A stretch of 60,983 nt of DNA from Phycisphaeraceae bacterium (GTDB lineage: Bacteria > Planctomycetota > Phycisphaerae > Phycisphaerales > Phycisphaeraceae), in contig JADLAP010000225.1 in assembly GCA_020848195.1 (NCBI GenBank), forward strand, positions 1 to 60,983, given 5' to 3'. A program made the translations under genes and the position numbers. Positions 25,819 to 34,030 of the stretch are shown here, piece by piece (position 1 is the stretch's first letter; every line of letters begins with the position of its first letter). The notes under the pieces were generated by a model, which searched no databases, was not told the DNA's origin, and saw only the letters and a program-made list of their open reading frames with translations.

Positions 25819-27828
25819 TCAAGGCGCGGACCGCGCGTCGCGCGGCCATCGCCCTTCTGTTACATCGACCCAATCAGGCAAACAACCCATGATTTCAGGC
25901 ATCACCGACGCAAGAAACCGCTGGGCAATCCTCACAGCCTGCTCACGATCCCCCACTCCCGGAATTCCCACCTCCACTTTGCAGTAGTAGCTGTACGCAT
26001 CCTTCAGATCGAATCCCTGCAATCGCACGAGGTCCGGGGTGGCGAGGAATCGACCGTTGGCGACGAAAAAGTAGATCACGTTCGACGCCCGTTCCAGGCG
26101 CTGCGGCGCGGCGAACGTGAAGGCTGTCGCGCTCCATCGGTTCGTGGGCATCCGCACCGTCCGGGCCTGGCTGGACAAGTGCGACATCGCGACGTAGCCT
26201 CCGTCCGTCTGCCTCATATCCGGCGTCTGAAGCTCCAGTTCCGTCGTCGTTTTCGACACCTGAACCAGGCCCCCCGCCACGTAGCACCGCTCCGGCACAT
26301 GCGGAACCGTGTCCGGCGTGCCCGTGTAGTACGCCACATGCAGACGCACCATCGAACCCGGTTCAGCCTGCGCCGCCGACGTGTCCCGGTACGTCCGCGA
26401 CAGGTAGTTCTCCGTCCTCAGCTCTTCCAGAATCTCCCGGCTGAACCGCTGATCCTCCTCCATCTTCCACGGCCCCATCTTTTCCGGTATCAGCAGCAGC
26501 GGCTCACGCAGCGGCACGGGCTTCTTGATCAGCACCGCTTTCATCCCCCCGACGGCGCTCTGCAGACCGACGCAGGCCACGAGAAGGATGCCCACCGTCG
26601 TCGCCAGTGCCGTCGCCCCGGCCGCACCGCGGGAAAGCAGTCGCGCCACCCACGTCACGCCGACGATCAGCGCCAGCAGGCTCACAAGGGTCATGCCCCA
26701 CACCAGCGCAGGTTTCACGTCGCCGAACCACAGATCGGGCCTCGCGCACGACAGCGCCAGTCCCCATGTCGCCCCCAGCGCCAGCGTCATCGCGCCCCCC
26801 GCGACCAGACCCGCTCCCACCCGCGCCGGCCGCGCAATTGCACTGTCTTCTCCGTCAAGCCGCGACACCGTCGCGGATGTCTTCTCTACCTTTGCACTCG
26901 CATCCTCAATAATGATCCGCTCCAGCACCCACCCCACCGCCAGGAACAGCAAGAGCGCCGGAATGAGCATGAGCATGCCGATGAACAGATGCACGTCCCC
27001 GGCCGCCAGTTGCGGGTTGATCCGGTGCAGCACGCCCAGCACCGTCACGCGCCCCACATTCACCAGCACTGCGATCGGGACCGTCAGCAGCACCATGATC
27101 AGGCGCTGCCACGCTTTGCGATGCCCCATGCAGGCCACAGCCACACCGAGCGCCATGAACGCCGCCAACATGCGAAGGCCCGAGCACGCCTCCGCGACGT
27201 TGAGGGCTTCCGTGACCCACCCGCCGTCACGCATGAATGTCAGTTCGATGGTCGAGCCTTTGACGTTGGCTTCCAGACCGAGGCTGGGTATGGCTCCGAC
27301 GATGTTGATGGCGAACGTGGCGCACTGGGCAGCCAGAAGCTGGAGTTTCCACGCGATCTGTTCCCAGATACGGTCGGAAACCTTCACGGCGAACGCCAGA
27401 TAGAGGATGGGAATCCACAGCCGGCGGAGCATTGCGGAGCCGAAGATCATCCATACCAGGCCCAGCAAGGCGAGGATCATGCTGTAGCCTTGGAACATGT
27501 CGTTTCGGCCGGGGTAAATCCACCAGGCGTAACTGAGGATGCCGGCCAGCAGCGGGATCAGGCCCCACGCGGCGGGCTTCCACGTCATGGCGGTCAGATG
27601 CTCGCGGTCCTGCCAGAGGAACCAGAGGCTGATGGCGGGAATGACCACGGCATGAGACCAGTCGCCGCCCCACCGACTGGTGGCGATCAGCGTCATGCGC
27701 CAGATGAAATTGTGGAAGAGAAGGACAAAGAGGACAGCCGTCACGGCAGCGCAGGCCCACATCATGGGTTTCGCTTGCGTTACCGGACCTGCAGGCGTCG
27801 GAATGGCGACCGCTGGCTGATTGGCCAT
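25819..27828 (-). CDS. Exosortase fused to an EpsI-like domain
   Basis: Membrane transpeptidase predicted to cleave C-terminal sorting signals of exported proteins and attach them to the envelope. In the 669-residue protein, about eight membrane helices cover residues 25-310 with the exosortase catalytic set: Cys215 in VAEACSGLRML, Arg260 in NVGRVTVLG and His280 in GDVHLFIGM. More helices follow (about 350-430), then a soluble EpsI/DUF3485-type domain from about 450 with TVPHVPERCYVAGG. Many exosortases carry this fusion. No protein in the window shows an obvious PEP-CTERM-like tail, so its substrates lie elsewhere. The ATG at 27828 is the most likely start; one 13 codons upstream is also possible. 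Confidence 0.9.
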   Translation of the reverse strand: MANQPAVAIPTPAGPVTQAKPMMWACAAVTAVLFVLLFHNFIWRMTLIATSRWGGDWSHAVVIPAISLWFLWQDREHLTAMTWKPAAWGLIPLLAGILSYAWWIYPGRNDMFQGYSMILALLGLVWMIFGSAMLRRLWIPILYLAFAVKVSDRIWEQIAWKLQLLAAQCATFAINIVGAIPSLGLEANVKGSTIELTFMRDGGWVTEALNVAEACSGLRMLAAFMALGVAVACMGHRKAWQRLIMVLLTVPIAVLVNVGRVTVLGVLHRINPQLAAGDVHLFIGMLMLIPALLLFLAVGWVLERIIIEDASAKVEKTSATVSRLDGEDSAIARPARVGAGLVAGGAMTLALGATWGLALSCARPDLWFGDVKPALVWGMTLVSLLALIVGVTWVARLLSRGAAGATALATTVGILLVACVGLQSAVGGMKAVLIKKPVPLREPLLLIPEKMGPWKMEEDQRFSREILEELRTENYLSRTYRDTSAAQAEPGSMVRLHVAYYTGTPDTVPHVPERCYVAGGLVQVSKTTTELELQTPDMRQTDGGYVAMSHLSSQARTVRMPTNRWSATAFTFAAPQRLERASNVIYFFVANGRFLATPDLVRLQGFDLKDAYSYYCKVEVGIPGVGDREQAVRIAQRFLASVMPEIMGCLPDWVDVTEGRWPRDARSAP

Positions 27829-27922
27829 TGACAATCCCGGTGCTGATTTACGACATATCGGACCCACCCACGCTATGGCCGCACATTTCCGGCTGTCGAG
27901 GGCCGGATCGTGCGCAAAATGA

Positions 27923-27947
27923 CAGAACCCCCAGGTCGGGGGTTCTG
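27923..27947. terminator. Hairpin between Wza-like and exosortase genes
   Basis: CAGAACCCCC at 27923-27932 and GGGGGTTCTG at 27938-27947 form a perfect 10-bp stem around a five-base loop. On the minus strand it is followed by TCATTTTGCG, a weak T-run. It lies 29 bases after the Wza-like stop and about 95 before the exosortase start. It may be a leaky terminator that lowers expression of the downstream genes relative to the exporter. Confidence 0.6.
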
Positions 27948-27975
27948 CCGGTTTGTTCAGTTATGGATCGGCGAC

Positions 27976-29505
27976 TTAACCGTTGGGCTTAACCCCGAAG
28001 ACCTTGTCGTCGAAGTTGCGATCGAGCACGAAGCCGAAGCCGTAGGTCATGCGGAATCCGTTGCGGATGACCGCCAGGGGCGAGGCGAAGAAGTTCGTGC
28101 CGATGTTGACGGTGTCGTTGGGCTTGAGATAGAAGTCGGGTTCCAGGCCTTCGAAGATCGACCGCAGGTTGATGCGGACGGTGGCTTCCTGGTCGTCGCC
28201 GACGCGGCGGATCAGATCGACGCGTTCGGGAATCGCCAGGGGCGAGAGATTGCCCGCGGCGAAAACGAGCTGCTTGAGGGTCAGGTCCTTGTCGCCGGGC
28301 AGGGCGTAGGTTCCGGGGCGCTGGATGGAGCCGCCGATGTAGACGTTGCCGATGACCGGTGCGGGCACGCGGATGATATCGCCGGGCCGGATGACGACGT
28401 TGTACTTCAGTTCGCCGTCGAGCAGCTTGGCGTAGGGGATTTCGATGATGCGGACCTGCACCATCATGGCGGCGATATCGGCCACAGAACCCGGTGTTTC
28501 CGCGGGGGCGTTGAGGCTGCCGTTCTCGTTGCCCGTGGAGGCGGCAGCGGGCGCGGCGGCGGCAGGCTGGTCGATCTTGACCCACTTGTCTCCGACGTGA
28601 ACCCACTGGCTCGAAGCGCTTTCGCCGTTGAGGGCCGTTTCCAGTTCCTTGGGCACGGCGGGCTTGGCGGCGGCGGCACTGCCGTCGAGGCTCGTGTCGA
28701 TGCCCTTGAGCAGCTTGTCGATCAGGTCGGCGGCCTGCGGCGCCTTGGCGGCGGCGGACGCGGCTTCGCCTTCCGAACCTTCCGCGGCCTGCAGCCCTTC
28801 ATCACGACCGGCCAGCACCGAGGGCAGACTTGCCATCATCACCGGGGCGCGGATCACATACAGCGTCTTGATCCGTCCCGGCACGCCGCGGGCCAGCGCC
28901 ATCGCTTCCAGCAAACGTAAGTTGGTGTGCGGGATCGTGTACGTGCCGATGCCCGTGCCCGCGACCTGAGGCTCGCCGATGACGCTGTACGTCTTCTGCC
29001 GGCCTTCCTGCACGATCACGCTGACCGTCGCGTCCTTCAGAATGCTCTTGTCCGACAGCGCCTTGGCGATCTTCTTCTCGAGCTGGCTGGGCTTGAGACC
29101 CGCGATCTTCATCGTGCCGACGATGGGCAGACGGATGTAGCCCAGTTCATCGACGCGGCGGGTCTGCACCGACTCGACGCCTTCGACCACCAGTTCAAAG
29201 ATGGTGAAGGTGATCAGGTCGCCCGGGCCGATCACGTATTCCTCGATGTCCGGGATCAGGTCTTCGGACTTGACCGGCGTGGTGCCTTCGGCCTGCGCCG
29301 GCGGCTCGTCGATCACGTCCAACTGCTTGAGGATGGGCAGGACCACCGGCGTCCGCTCCCAACGCCCCACCACTGACGGGTCAAGATAGCTGTCGAACTC
29401 GCACCCCAACCCCACCAGCAGCAAGGCCAGGAGGCTGAAGCCGCCGAGCCACTTGTAGGCGCCCGTCCGCTTCCATGCGTTGCTTGCTTTTTTCATGGCT
29501 TCCAT
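27976..29505 (-). CDS. Wza-like polysaccharide export lipoprotein
   Basis: Predicted outer-membrane-directed polysaccharide exporter. The 509-residue protein has a lipoprotein signal ending LLLVGLGCEFD (Cys35 lipidated), then the Poly_export domain (EEYVIGPGDLITFTIF from about 85), and at least two SLBB-type segments (YSVIGEPQVAGTGIGTYTI and GNVYIGGSIQRPGTYALPG). Between them is an unusually long low-complexity insertion of about 130 residues rich in Ala, Glu and Pro. It is the first gene of the minus-strand exopolysaccharide group. Its start is either ATG 29505 or 29496; neither has a strong ribosome binding site. Confidence 0.88.
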   Translation of the reverse strand: MEAMKKASNAWKRTGAYKWLGGFSLLALLLVGLGCEFDSYLDPSVVGRWERTPVVLPILKQLDVIDEPPAQAEGTTPVKSEDLIPDIEEYVIGPGDLITFTIFELVVEGVESVQTRRVDELGYIRLPIVGTMKIAGLKPSQLEKKIAKALSDKSILKDATVSVIVQEGRQKTYSVIGEPQVAGTGIGTYTIPHTNLRLLEAMALARGVPGRIKTLYVIRAPVMMASLPSVLAGRDEGLQAAEGSEGEAASAAAKAPQAADLIDKLLKGIDTSLDGSAAAAKPAVPKELETALNGESASSQWVHVGDKWVKIDQPAAAAPAAASTGNENGSLNAPAETPGSVADIAAMMVQVRIIEIPYAKLLDGELKYNVVIRPGDIIRVPAPVIGNVYIGGSIQRPGTYALPGDKDLTLKQLVFAAGNLSPLAIPERVDLIRRVGDDQEATVRINLRSIFEGLEPDFYLKPNDTVNIGTNFFASPLAVIRNGFRMTYGFGFVLDRNFDDKVFGVKPNG

Positions 29506-29916
29506 CACCACTTGCGCCGTGATATTTCGGCACTGGCCTGGCGACTCCCCGACCCCAGCGGGCCCGTGCGTCATCCTGACGGCACGTACCCAACTGCTCC
29601 CCGAGCGGGCCGACGAAACGCGATCGGGCTGATATCCAGGTCACTCACGACCGTTACCCGACGTTTCGCTTATCGGCCGAGCCGTTCTCCGTTCATTACT
29701 CTTTGTTCCGTTACAACCCCGCTAACGTCCGAGAATATCGCCGACGAGGCTTCATCGGACTGAACTGCGTCCATAGCCACGGGTTTTGTTTGGGAAATTC
29801 CGGACCTGAAGTGGTCGAATCGTCGCCTTGCCTCGACGGCTCAACAGGGTAAAGTGATTCGCCCGACATGCTGGACGAACCTCATCGGATTACCTACCTC
29901 ACAGGAGTCTGCTTCC
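29506..29916. promoter_or_regulatory. 411-bp divergent intergenic region of the exopolysaccharide operon
   Basis: This gap separates the Wza-like gene (minus) from a small hypothetical gene (plus), so promoters for both should lie here. It is less GC-rich than its surroundings near 29690-29730. I could not pick a confident -35/-10 pair, and no strong repeat or hairpin is visible. The ribosome binding site ACAGGAG at 29901-29907 serves the gene at 29917. Confidence 0.4.
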
Positions 29917-30357
29917 ATGGAAATCAAAACCATCACGGTCAACAAAACGCAGGATCGGCCCGAAGGCGTGAAGCTCGACGTCGTCGTGCCCCAGTCGCCG
30001 CTGGAGACGGACCTGATCTGCTACCTGCTGACCGGCTTCCTCCGTCAGGCCCAGACCGCGGGCCGGGTCAAGCTCGATCTGCCGGAGTCGTTCCAGATCC
30101 GGTATCAGTCGGAAGGGTCGTACCTGGTCAGCACCGCGCCCGGCTCCGCGCACGGCACGCCCTACTACGCCCCGCCGCGTCCGCTGGCGGTCGTCGCCGT
30201 GCAGCGGTTCGGCAAGCGGTTCGACATCGCCTACGCCAACGTCAGCCAGTCCGCATTCGCGGCGCGCAAGGGCAGCGCCGAGCCGGTCGAGGAATCCACC
30301 GGCGCCACGTCCGATGCCCCGGAAGCCGCCGAAGAACAGCCCGCCGAAAACGTGTAA
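29917..30357 (+). CDS. Hypothetical protein, 146 residues
   Basis: I do not recognise this protein. It begins MEIKTITVNKTQ, has a central conserved-looking part (LETDLICYLLTGFLRQAQ, then LPESFQIRYQSEG) and ends in an acidic, Ala/Glu-rich tail. No signal peptide or membrane helix is visible, so it is probably cytoplasmic. The ATG has ACAGGAG ten bases upstream and the codon use matches its neighbours, which supports a real gene. It is divergent from the exopolysaccharide operon and 96 bases ahead of the GH95-like gene. Confidence 0.65.
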   Translation: MEIKTITVNKTQDRPEGVKLDVVVPQSPLETDLICYLLTGFLRQAQTAGRVKLDLPESFQIRYQSEGSYLVSTAPGSAHGTPYYAPPRPLAVVAVQRFGKRFDIAYANVSQSAFAARKGSAEPVEESTGATSDAPEAAEEQPAENV

Positions 30358-30377
30358 CGCGACCGCGCCTTGCCCGT

Positions 30378-30407
30378 GATGAGCGGCGAGGCCGAAGGCC
30401 CGCCCGG
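30378..30407 (+). repeat. Interspersed GC repeat, copy 1
   Basis: GAGCGGCGAGGCCGAAGGCC followed by CGCCC matches two other copies in the window (33948 plus, 38456 minus) around the shared core AGCGGCG-GG-CG-AGGCCCGCCC. It lies in the gap just before the GH95-like start. Confidence 0.6.
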
Positions 30408-30453
30408 TCCCGTTGGTTTTTCGCATACCGCTTCACCTCCCGGACCCCCGACC

Positions 30454-32673
30454 ATGCCCCGATCCTGCCGTTGGCATTTTCCCCTGCCCCGCCCCCACAC
30501 CGGGATGCTCCTGGGCAACGGCGTGATCGGGGTCATGGTCTGGGGCCGGGACGACACGCTCTGCGTCACCCTCGGTCGGACCGACGTCTGGGACCATCGC
30601 GGCGGTTCCCGGTGGACCGAGGCGATGAGCTACGCCAACATCCGGCATTGTCTGGCTGAGGGCCGCGAATCGGAACTCAACGACATTTTCCGCAGCAAAC
30701 CGGCCCATCCCGGCGAACCCGGCCGGCCATCCATGTTGTGCCTCGGCCGGTTCGAGTTCGTCTGGCCCGGCGCGACGATGCTCCGCGGCAGGCTCGATCT
30801 GCAACGCGGTCTGATCGACGTGCGCCTGGATCGTGACGGTCAGCGACACACTCTGCGTCTGACCCTGGCGATGAATCAGCCTGTCCTGATGGCGCAGCTT
30901 CCGGCCGCTCTGGGCGACGTGGAGGTCCGCAGCGTCCCGGCCGGGGAAAGCCTCGCCGAGACGATGGCCAAGCTTTCGATTCCCGCGCCGAACAAGCTGG
31001 ACAAGCCCGACCGTTTCGGCTGGACGCAGTCGCTGCCGGCCGATCCCGCCTACGCCGCGGCCTGCGGGCGGCACAAGGACGAACTGGTCGTCACCGTCGT
31101 CCGAGGCAAGACGGAAAACGACGCGCTGCGGGCCGCCGACAGCCTGATCGCCAAAGCACATCGCGCGGGGTTCGACGATGTCCGCGACGATGCCGCCGCG
31201 TGGTGGACCGCCTACTGGAAGCAGGTTCCACGCCTGCAATTGCCCAACAAACGCCTGCGATTTCTCTACGAATACGGCATGTTCAAGTTCGCGGGCATGA
31301 CCCATCCCGCCGGCATCCCCGCCACGCTCCAAGGTCCGTGGGTCGAGGACTACCAGCTTCCGCCCTGGTCCAACGACTACCACTTCAACATCAACGTGCA
31401 GATGTGCTATCAGCCCGCGTATCACGGCAACTGTCTGCATCATCTGCTGCCGCTGTTCGACATGATCGTCCGCTGGACGAACATTCTCCGCGACAACGCC
31501 CGCAAGTTCGTGGGCGTGGAGGATGGCCGGCTGCTGCCCCATGCCGTCAGCGATCAGTGCGTCTTCCTCACCGGCTACTGGGGCCACAGCGTCGACCACG
31601 GCAGCACCGCCTGGGTCGCCGCCATGATGTACCGCTACTACCGCTACACCATGGACAAGGCCTTTCTCCGCCAGACCGCCTATCCCTTCATGCGCGGAAC
31701 CATGCGCGTCTACGAACGCATGCTCGACCGCACCGGAGACGGCGGATATCGCCTGGCCATCGGCGTTTCACCTGAATACTTCACGCCCGACGGCCGAGGC
31801 TTCGGCCCCAACGCCAGCTTCCAGCTTGCCGCCATTCACCGGCTCATCGAAGACCTCCTCCACGCCGCCGATGTCCTGGGCGAAACGCCTGATCCGATCT
31901 GGCTCGATATCCAGAGCAAACTCCCCCGCGTCTGCCTCATCGGCCCCGAAGGCAAGCAGCGCATCGCACTGTGGGAAGGACAGGATCTCGACGAATCGCA
32001 TCGCCATCACTCGCACATGGCCGCCATCACGCCGTTCGACGTCATCGACGTGGACGATCCCGCGTGGCGAGGCGTGATTCATCGCAGCATGGATCACTGG
32101 CTCTACCGCGGCCCTGGTCAGTGGAGCGGATGGTGCGTGCCCTGGGCGTCCATGCTCCAAAGCCACGTCGGCTTCGGCAATGCCGCGGAACTGTGGCTGG
32201 AAATCTTCGACCGCGTCTTCACCAACGAAGGCCACGGCACGCTGCACGACGCCGATCGCCCCGGTTTCAGCCTCATGGGCTGGCAGGGCAACGAACTGAC
32301 CTCCCGCCTGCAGGAAGTGATGCAGATGGACGGCGGCATGGGCTGTGTCGCCGCGATACAGGAAATGATGATCCACACCCGACGCGGCGTGAATTACATC
32401 TTCCCGGGCATTCCCTCGAAATGGCGCAAGGCTGCGTTCCGCCGCATCCGCACCGACGGCGCGTTTCTCGTCAGCTCCAGGCGAAGCAAGGGCGCGACCC
32501 GGCACGTCCGTGTCCACAGCGAAGCCGGCGGCGATTTCCGCGTGAAAAATCCCTTCCTCGGCGCGGTGCGCGTCAGCGCTTCAGGCGCTGCCGATCAAAT
32601 CCTCGATGGCGATGTCCTGTGCATCCCCACCACGCCGGGACAAATCCTGCGATTGACCCCCGTGATGTCATGA
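30454..32673 (+). CDS. GH95-like glycoside hydrolase (alpha-L-fucosidase/galactosidase type)
   Basis: A 739-residue enzyme of the (alpha/alpha)6-barrel hydrolase clan. It opens with the N-terminal beta-domain phrase GMLLGNGVIGVMVWG, and the barrel contains YHFNINVQMCYQPAYHGN with Asn312 and Asn314 in the position of the two GH95 catalytic asparagines, and DESHRHHSHMAAITPFD (H516-H521). GH95 enzymes remove alpha-1,2-L-fucose or related residues; a deoxy-sugar role would fit the RhaM cluster at 53 kb, but the substrate is not proven. No signal peptide is visible, so the enzyme is probably cytoplasmic. The start ATG 30454 is the first before the conserved domain; no clear ribosome binding site is seen. 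Confidence 0.72.
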   Translation: MPRSCRWHFPLPRPHTGMLLGNGVIGVMVWGRDDTLCVTLGRTDVWDHRGGSRWTEAMSYANIRHCLAEGRESELNDIFRSKPAHPGEPGRPSMLCLGRFEFVWPGATMLRGRLDLQRGLIDVRLDRDGQRHTLRLTLAMNQPVLMAQLPAALGDVEVRSVPAGESLAETMAKLSIPAPNKLDKPDRFGWTQSLPADPAYAAACGRHKDELVVTVVRGKTENDALRAADSLIAKAHRAGFDDVRDDAAAWWTAYWKQVPRLQLPNKRLRFLYEYGMFKFAGMTHPAGIPATLQGPWVEDYQLPPWSNDYHFNINVQMCYQPAYHGNCLHHLLPLFDMIVRWTNILRDNARKFVGVEDGRLLPHAVSDQCVFLTGYWGHSVDHGSTAWVAAMMYRYYRYTMDKAFLRQTAYPFMRGTMRVYERMLDRTGDGGYRLAIGVSPEYFTPDGRGFGPNASFQLAAIHRLIEDLLHAADVLGETPDPIWLDIQSKLPRVCLIGPEGKQRIALWEGQDLDESHRHHSHMAAITPFDVIDVDDPAWRGVIHRSMDHWLYRGPGQWSGWCVPWASMLQSHVGFGNAAELWLEIFDRVFTNEGHGTLHDADRPGFSLMGWQGNELTSRLQEVMQMDGGMGCVAAIQEMMIHTRRGVNYIFPGIPSKWRKAAFRRIRTDGAFLVSSRRSKGATRHVRVHSEAGGDFRVKNPFLGAVRVSASGAADQILDGDVLCIPTTPGQILRLTPVMS

Positions 32674-32704
32674 CGTAGTGCCGCGACTTGTCGCGTCTGC
32701 CGCA

Positions 32705-33895
32705 TCACGCATACCGCCCCCACCGCTCCGCCATCTCCACGATCTTCACCAGCCTCCCCGGCTCCACGCGCGGTGCCACCGAACATGCCGACGACAGGAT
32801 ATACCCGCCGCCCGGCATCCCGATCTCCAATCTCTTCCTGACTGCCTCCGCGAACGTCGCGTCGTCCGCGCGCAGCATCTCGTTGACCGCGTCGAGATTG
32901 CCCTTGAAAAAGAACCGCTTGCCAAAATCCGCCTTCGCTTTCGCAAGATCCACCGTGCCCAGCGGCGGCGGGTCCAGCGTGTCCACGCCGTCGAGGCCCG
33001 ACTCCGCCATCAGGTCCAGCCGATCCCCGATCGCCCCGCAGGTATGCACGTACGACGGCACGCCCATCCGGCGAATCTCCGCCACAACCTGCTTTTCATA
33101 CGGCACGACAAATTCGCGGTACATGTCCCGGCTGATGAAGCCCGCCCCCGCGAATGCGCTGCTGATGAGCACCGCGTCCGCGCCGTGCGGCGCAAAGCAT
33201 TTGAGCTCCGCGATCACCTGCGCCGTGTACGCCTGAAGCATCGCATGACACTTCTGAGGCTCATCCATCAATGCCATCAGCGCCGTCTCATACCCGAACA
33301 CCTCCATCAAATGGGTGAACGGCGAAAACACTTCCTGATGCACCGACGCCTCCGGCTCCGCCGCCCGCGCCAATCTCAGCGGCAGCGTGAACCAGTCCGG
33401 ATACGACGCGGGATCGGCCAAATCCGCCTGCGCGGGAATGTCCCACAGGCTCGGCGCGTGGAATGTGTTCCAGACATACCCCAGCGTCCGCGTGCCGGGC
33501 ATGTCGTCGGCCGACACCGCCTGGTAATCCGCTCGCGGCAACGGATCGCCCGATGCGGTCAGTGTGTAGGCGTTGTCATCGCACGGCACGAACGTCCGCA
33601 GGCCGGACTTCCAGGTCAACGTTTCGCCCTTGCTGTTTCGCTCGTAGTTTTGTAGCGCGTCGCGCCAGTTCGCGGGCCGGCCGGGCAGATTGATGAGAAA
33701 CCCGTCGAATCCATACCGCCGGCGAAAGTCGCAGATCGTTCGCACATAGGCCGCAGAATCGAACCACACATCCGATGGCTTTTCCTTGCCGTGGATGAAA
33801 AAGTGGCCGAGTGCCAACTGGCACATCACCGGCACGCGATCCGGCGTCTCGTGCCGCATCGCCGCCGCCATGCGCTGTCGACTGTTCATCGCCAT
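32705..33895 (-). CDS. Uroporphyrinogen decarboxylase-family methyltransferase-like protein
   Basis: A 396-residue TIM-barrel protein of the URO-D superfamily, which includes heme-pathway HemE and the corrinoid-dependent methyltransferases MtaA/MtbA. It has the HTCG motif at 284-287 and a later SSACSVAP with Cys371, matching the His-x-Cys...Cys zinc site of the methyltransferases, and lacks the N-terminal Arg pattern of HemE. This argues for methyl transfer rather than heme synthesis. No corrinoid protein or MtaB-like gene is adjacent. Homologues in planctomycetes often sit with carbohydrate genes, as here. The ATG at 33895 is preceded by CAGGAG. It is divergent from the GH94-like gene. Confidence 0.78.
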   Translation of the reverse strand: MAMNSRQRMAAAMRHETPDRVPVMCQLALGHFFIHGKEKPSDVWFDSAAYVRTICDFRRRYGFDGFLINLPGRPANWRDALQNYERNSKGETLTWKSGLRTFVPCDDNAYTLTASGDPLPRADYQAVSADDMPGTRTLGYVWNTFHAPSLWDIPAQADLADPASYPDWFTLPLRLARAAEPEASVHQEVFSPFTHLMEVFGYETALMALMDEPQKCHAMLQAYTAQVIAELKCFAPHGADAVLISSAFAGAGFISRDMYREFVVPYEKQVVAEIRRMGVPSYVHTCGAIGDRLDLMAESGLDGVDTLDPPPLGTVDLAKAKADFGKRFFFKGNLDAVNEMLRADDATFAEAVRKRLEIGMPGGGYILSSACSVAPRVEPGRLVKIVEMAERWGRYA

Positions 33896-33947
33896 GTGTT
33901 ACTCCTGCCTGTCTTCCGCGGGCCGGCCATTGTACAGATCAACCTCG

Positions 33948-33980
33948 CGTTTAGCGGCGAGGCCGCAGGCCCGCCCAGGG
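33948..33980 (+). repeat. Interspersed GC repeat, copy 2
   Basis: TTTAGCGGCGAGGCCGCAGG followed by CCCGCCC is the best-conserved copy of the element also found at 30378 and (inverted) at 38456. It lies in the 135-base divergent gap between the UroD-family and GH94-like genes, upstream of the AAAGGA ribosome binding site of the latter. Confidence 0.65.
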
Positions 33981-34030
33981 CCTTCGTTACAATGTCCGAC
34001 CACAACCTCGCCAAAGGAATCCCCATACCC

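Noticed and set aside
22453-27831. Very long open frame of 1792 codons on the plus strand
   Set aside because: It is antisense to the TPR and exosortase genes, which have clear domains, membrane helices and ribosome binding sites. Its sequence is Arg/His/Gln-rich, typical of the antisense of GC-rich genes.
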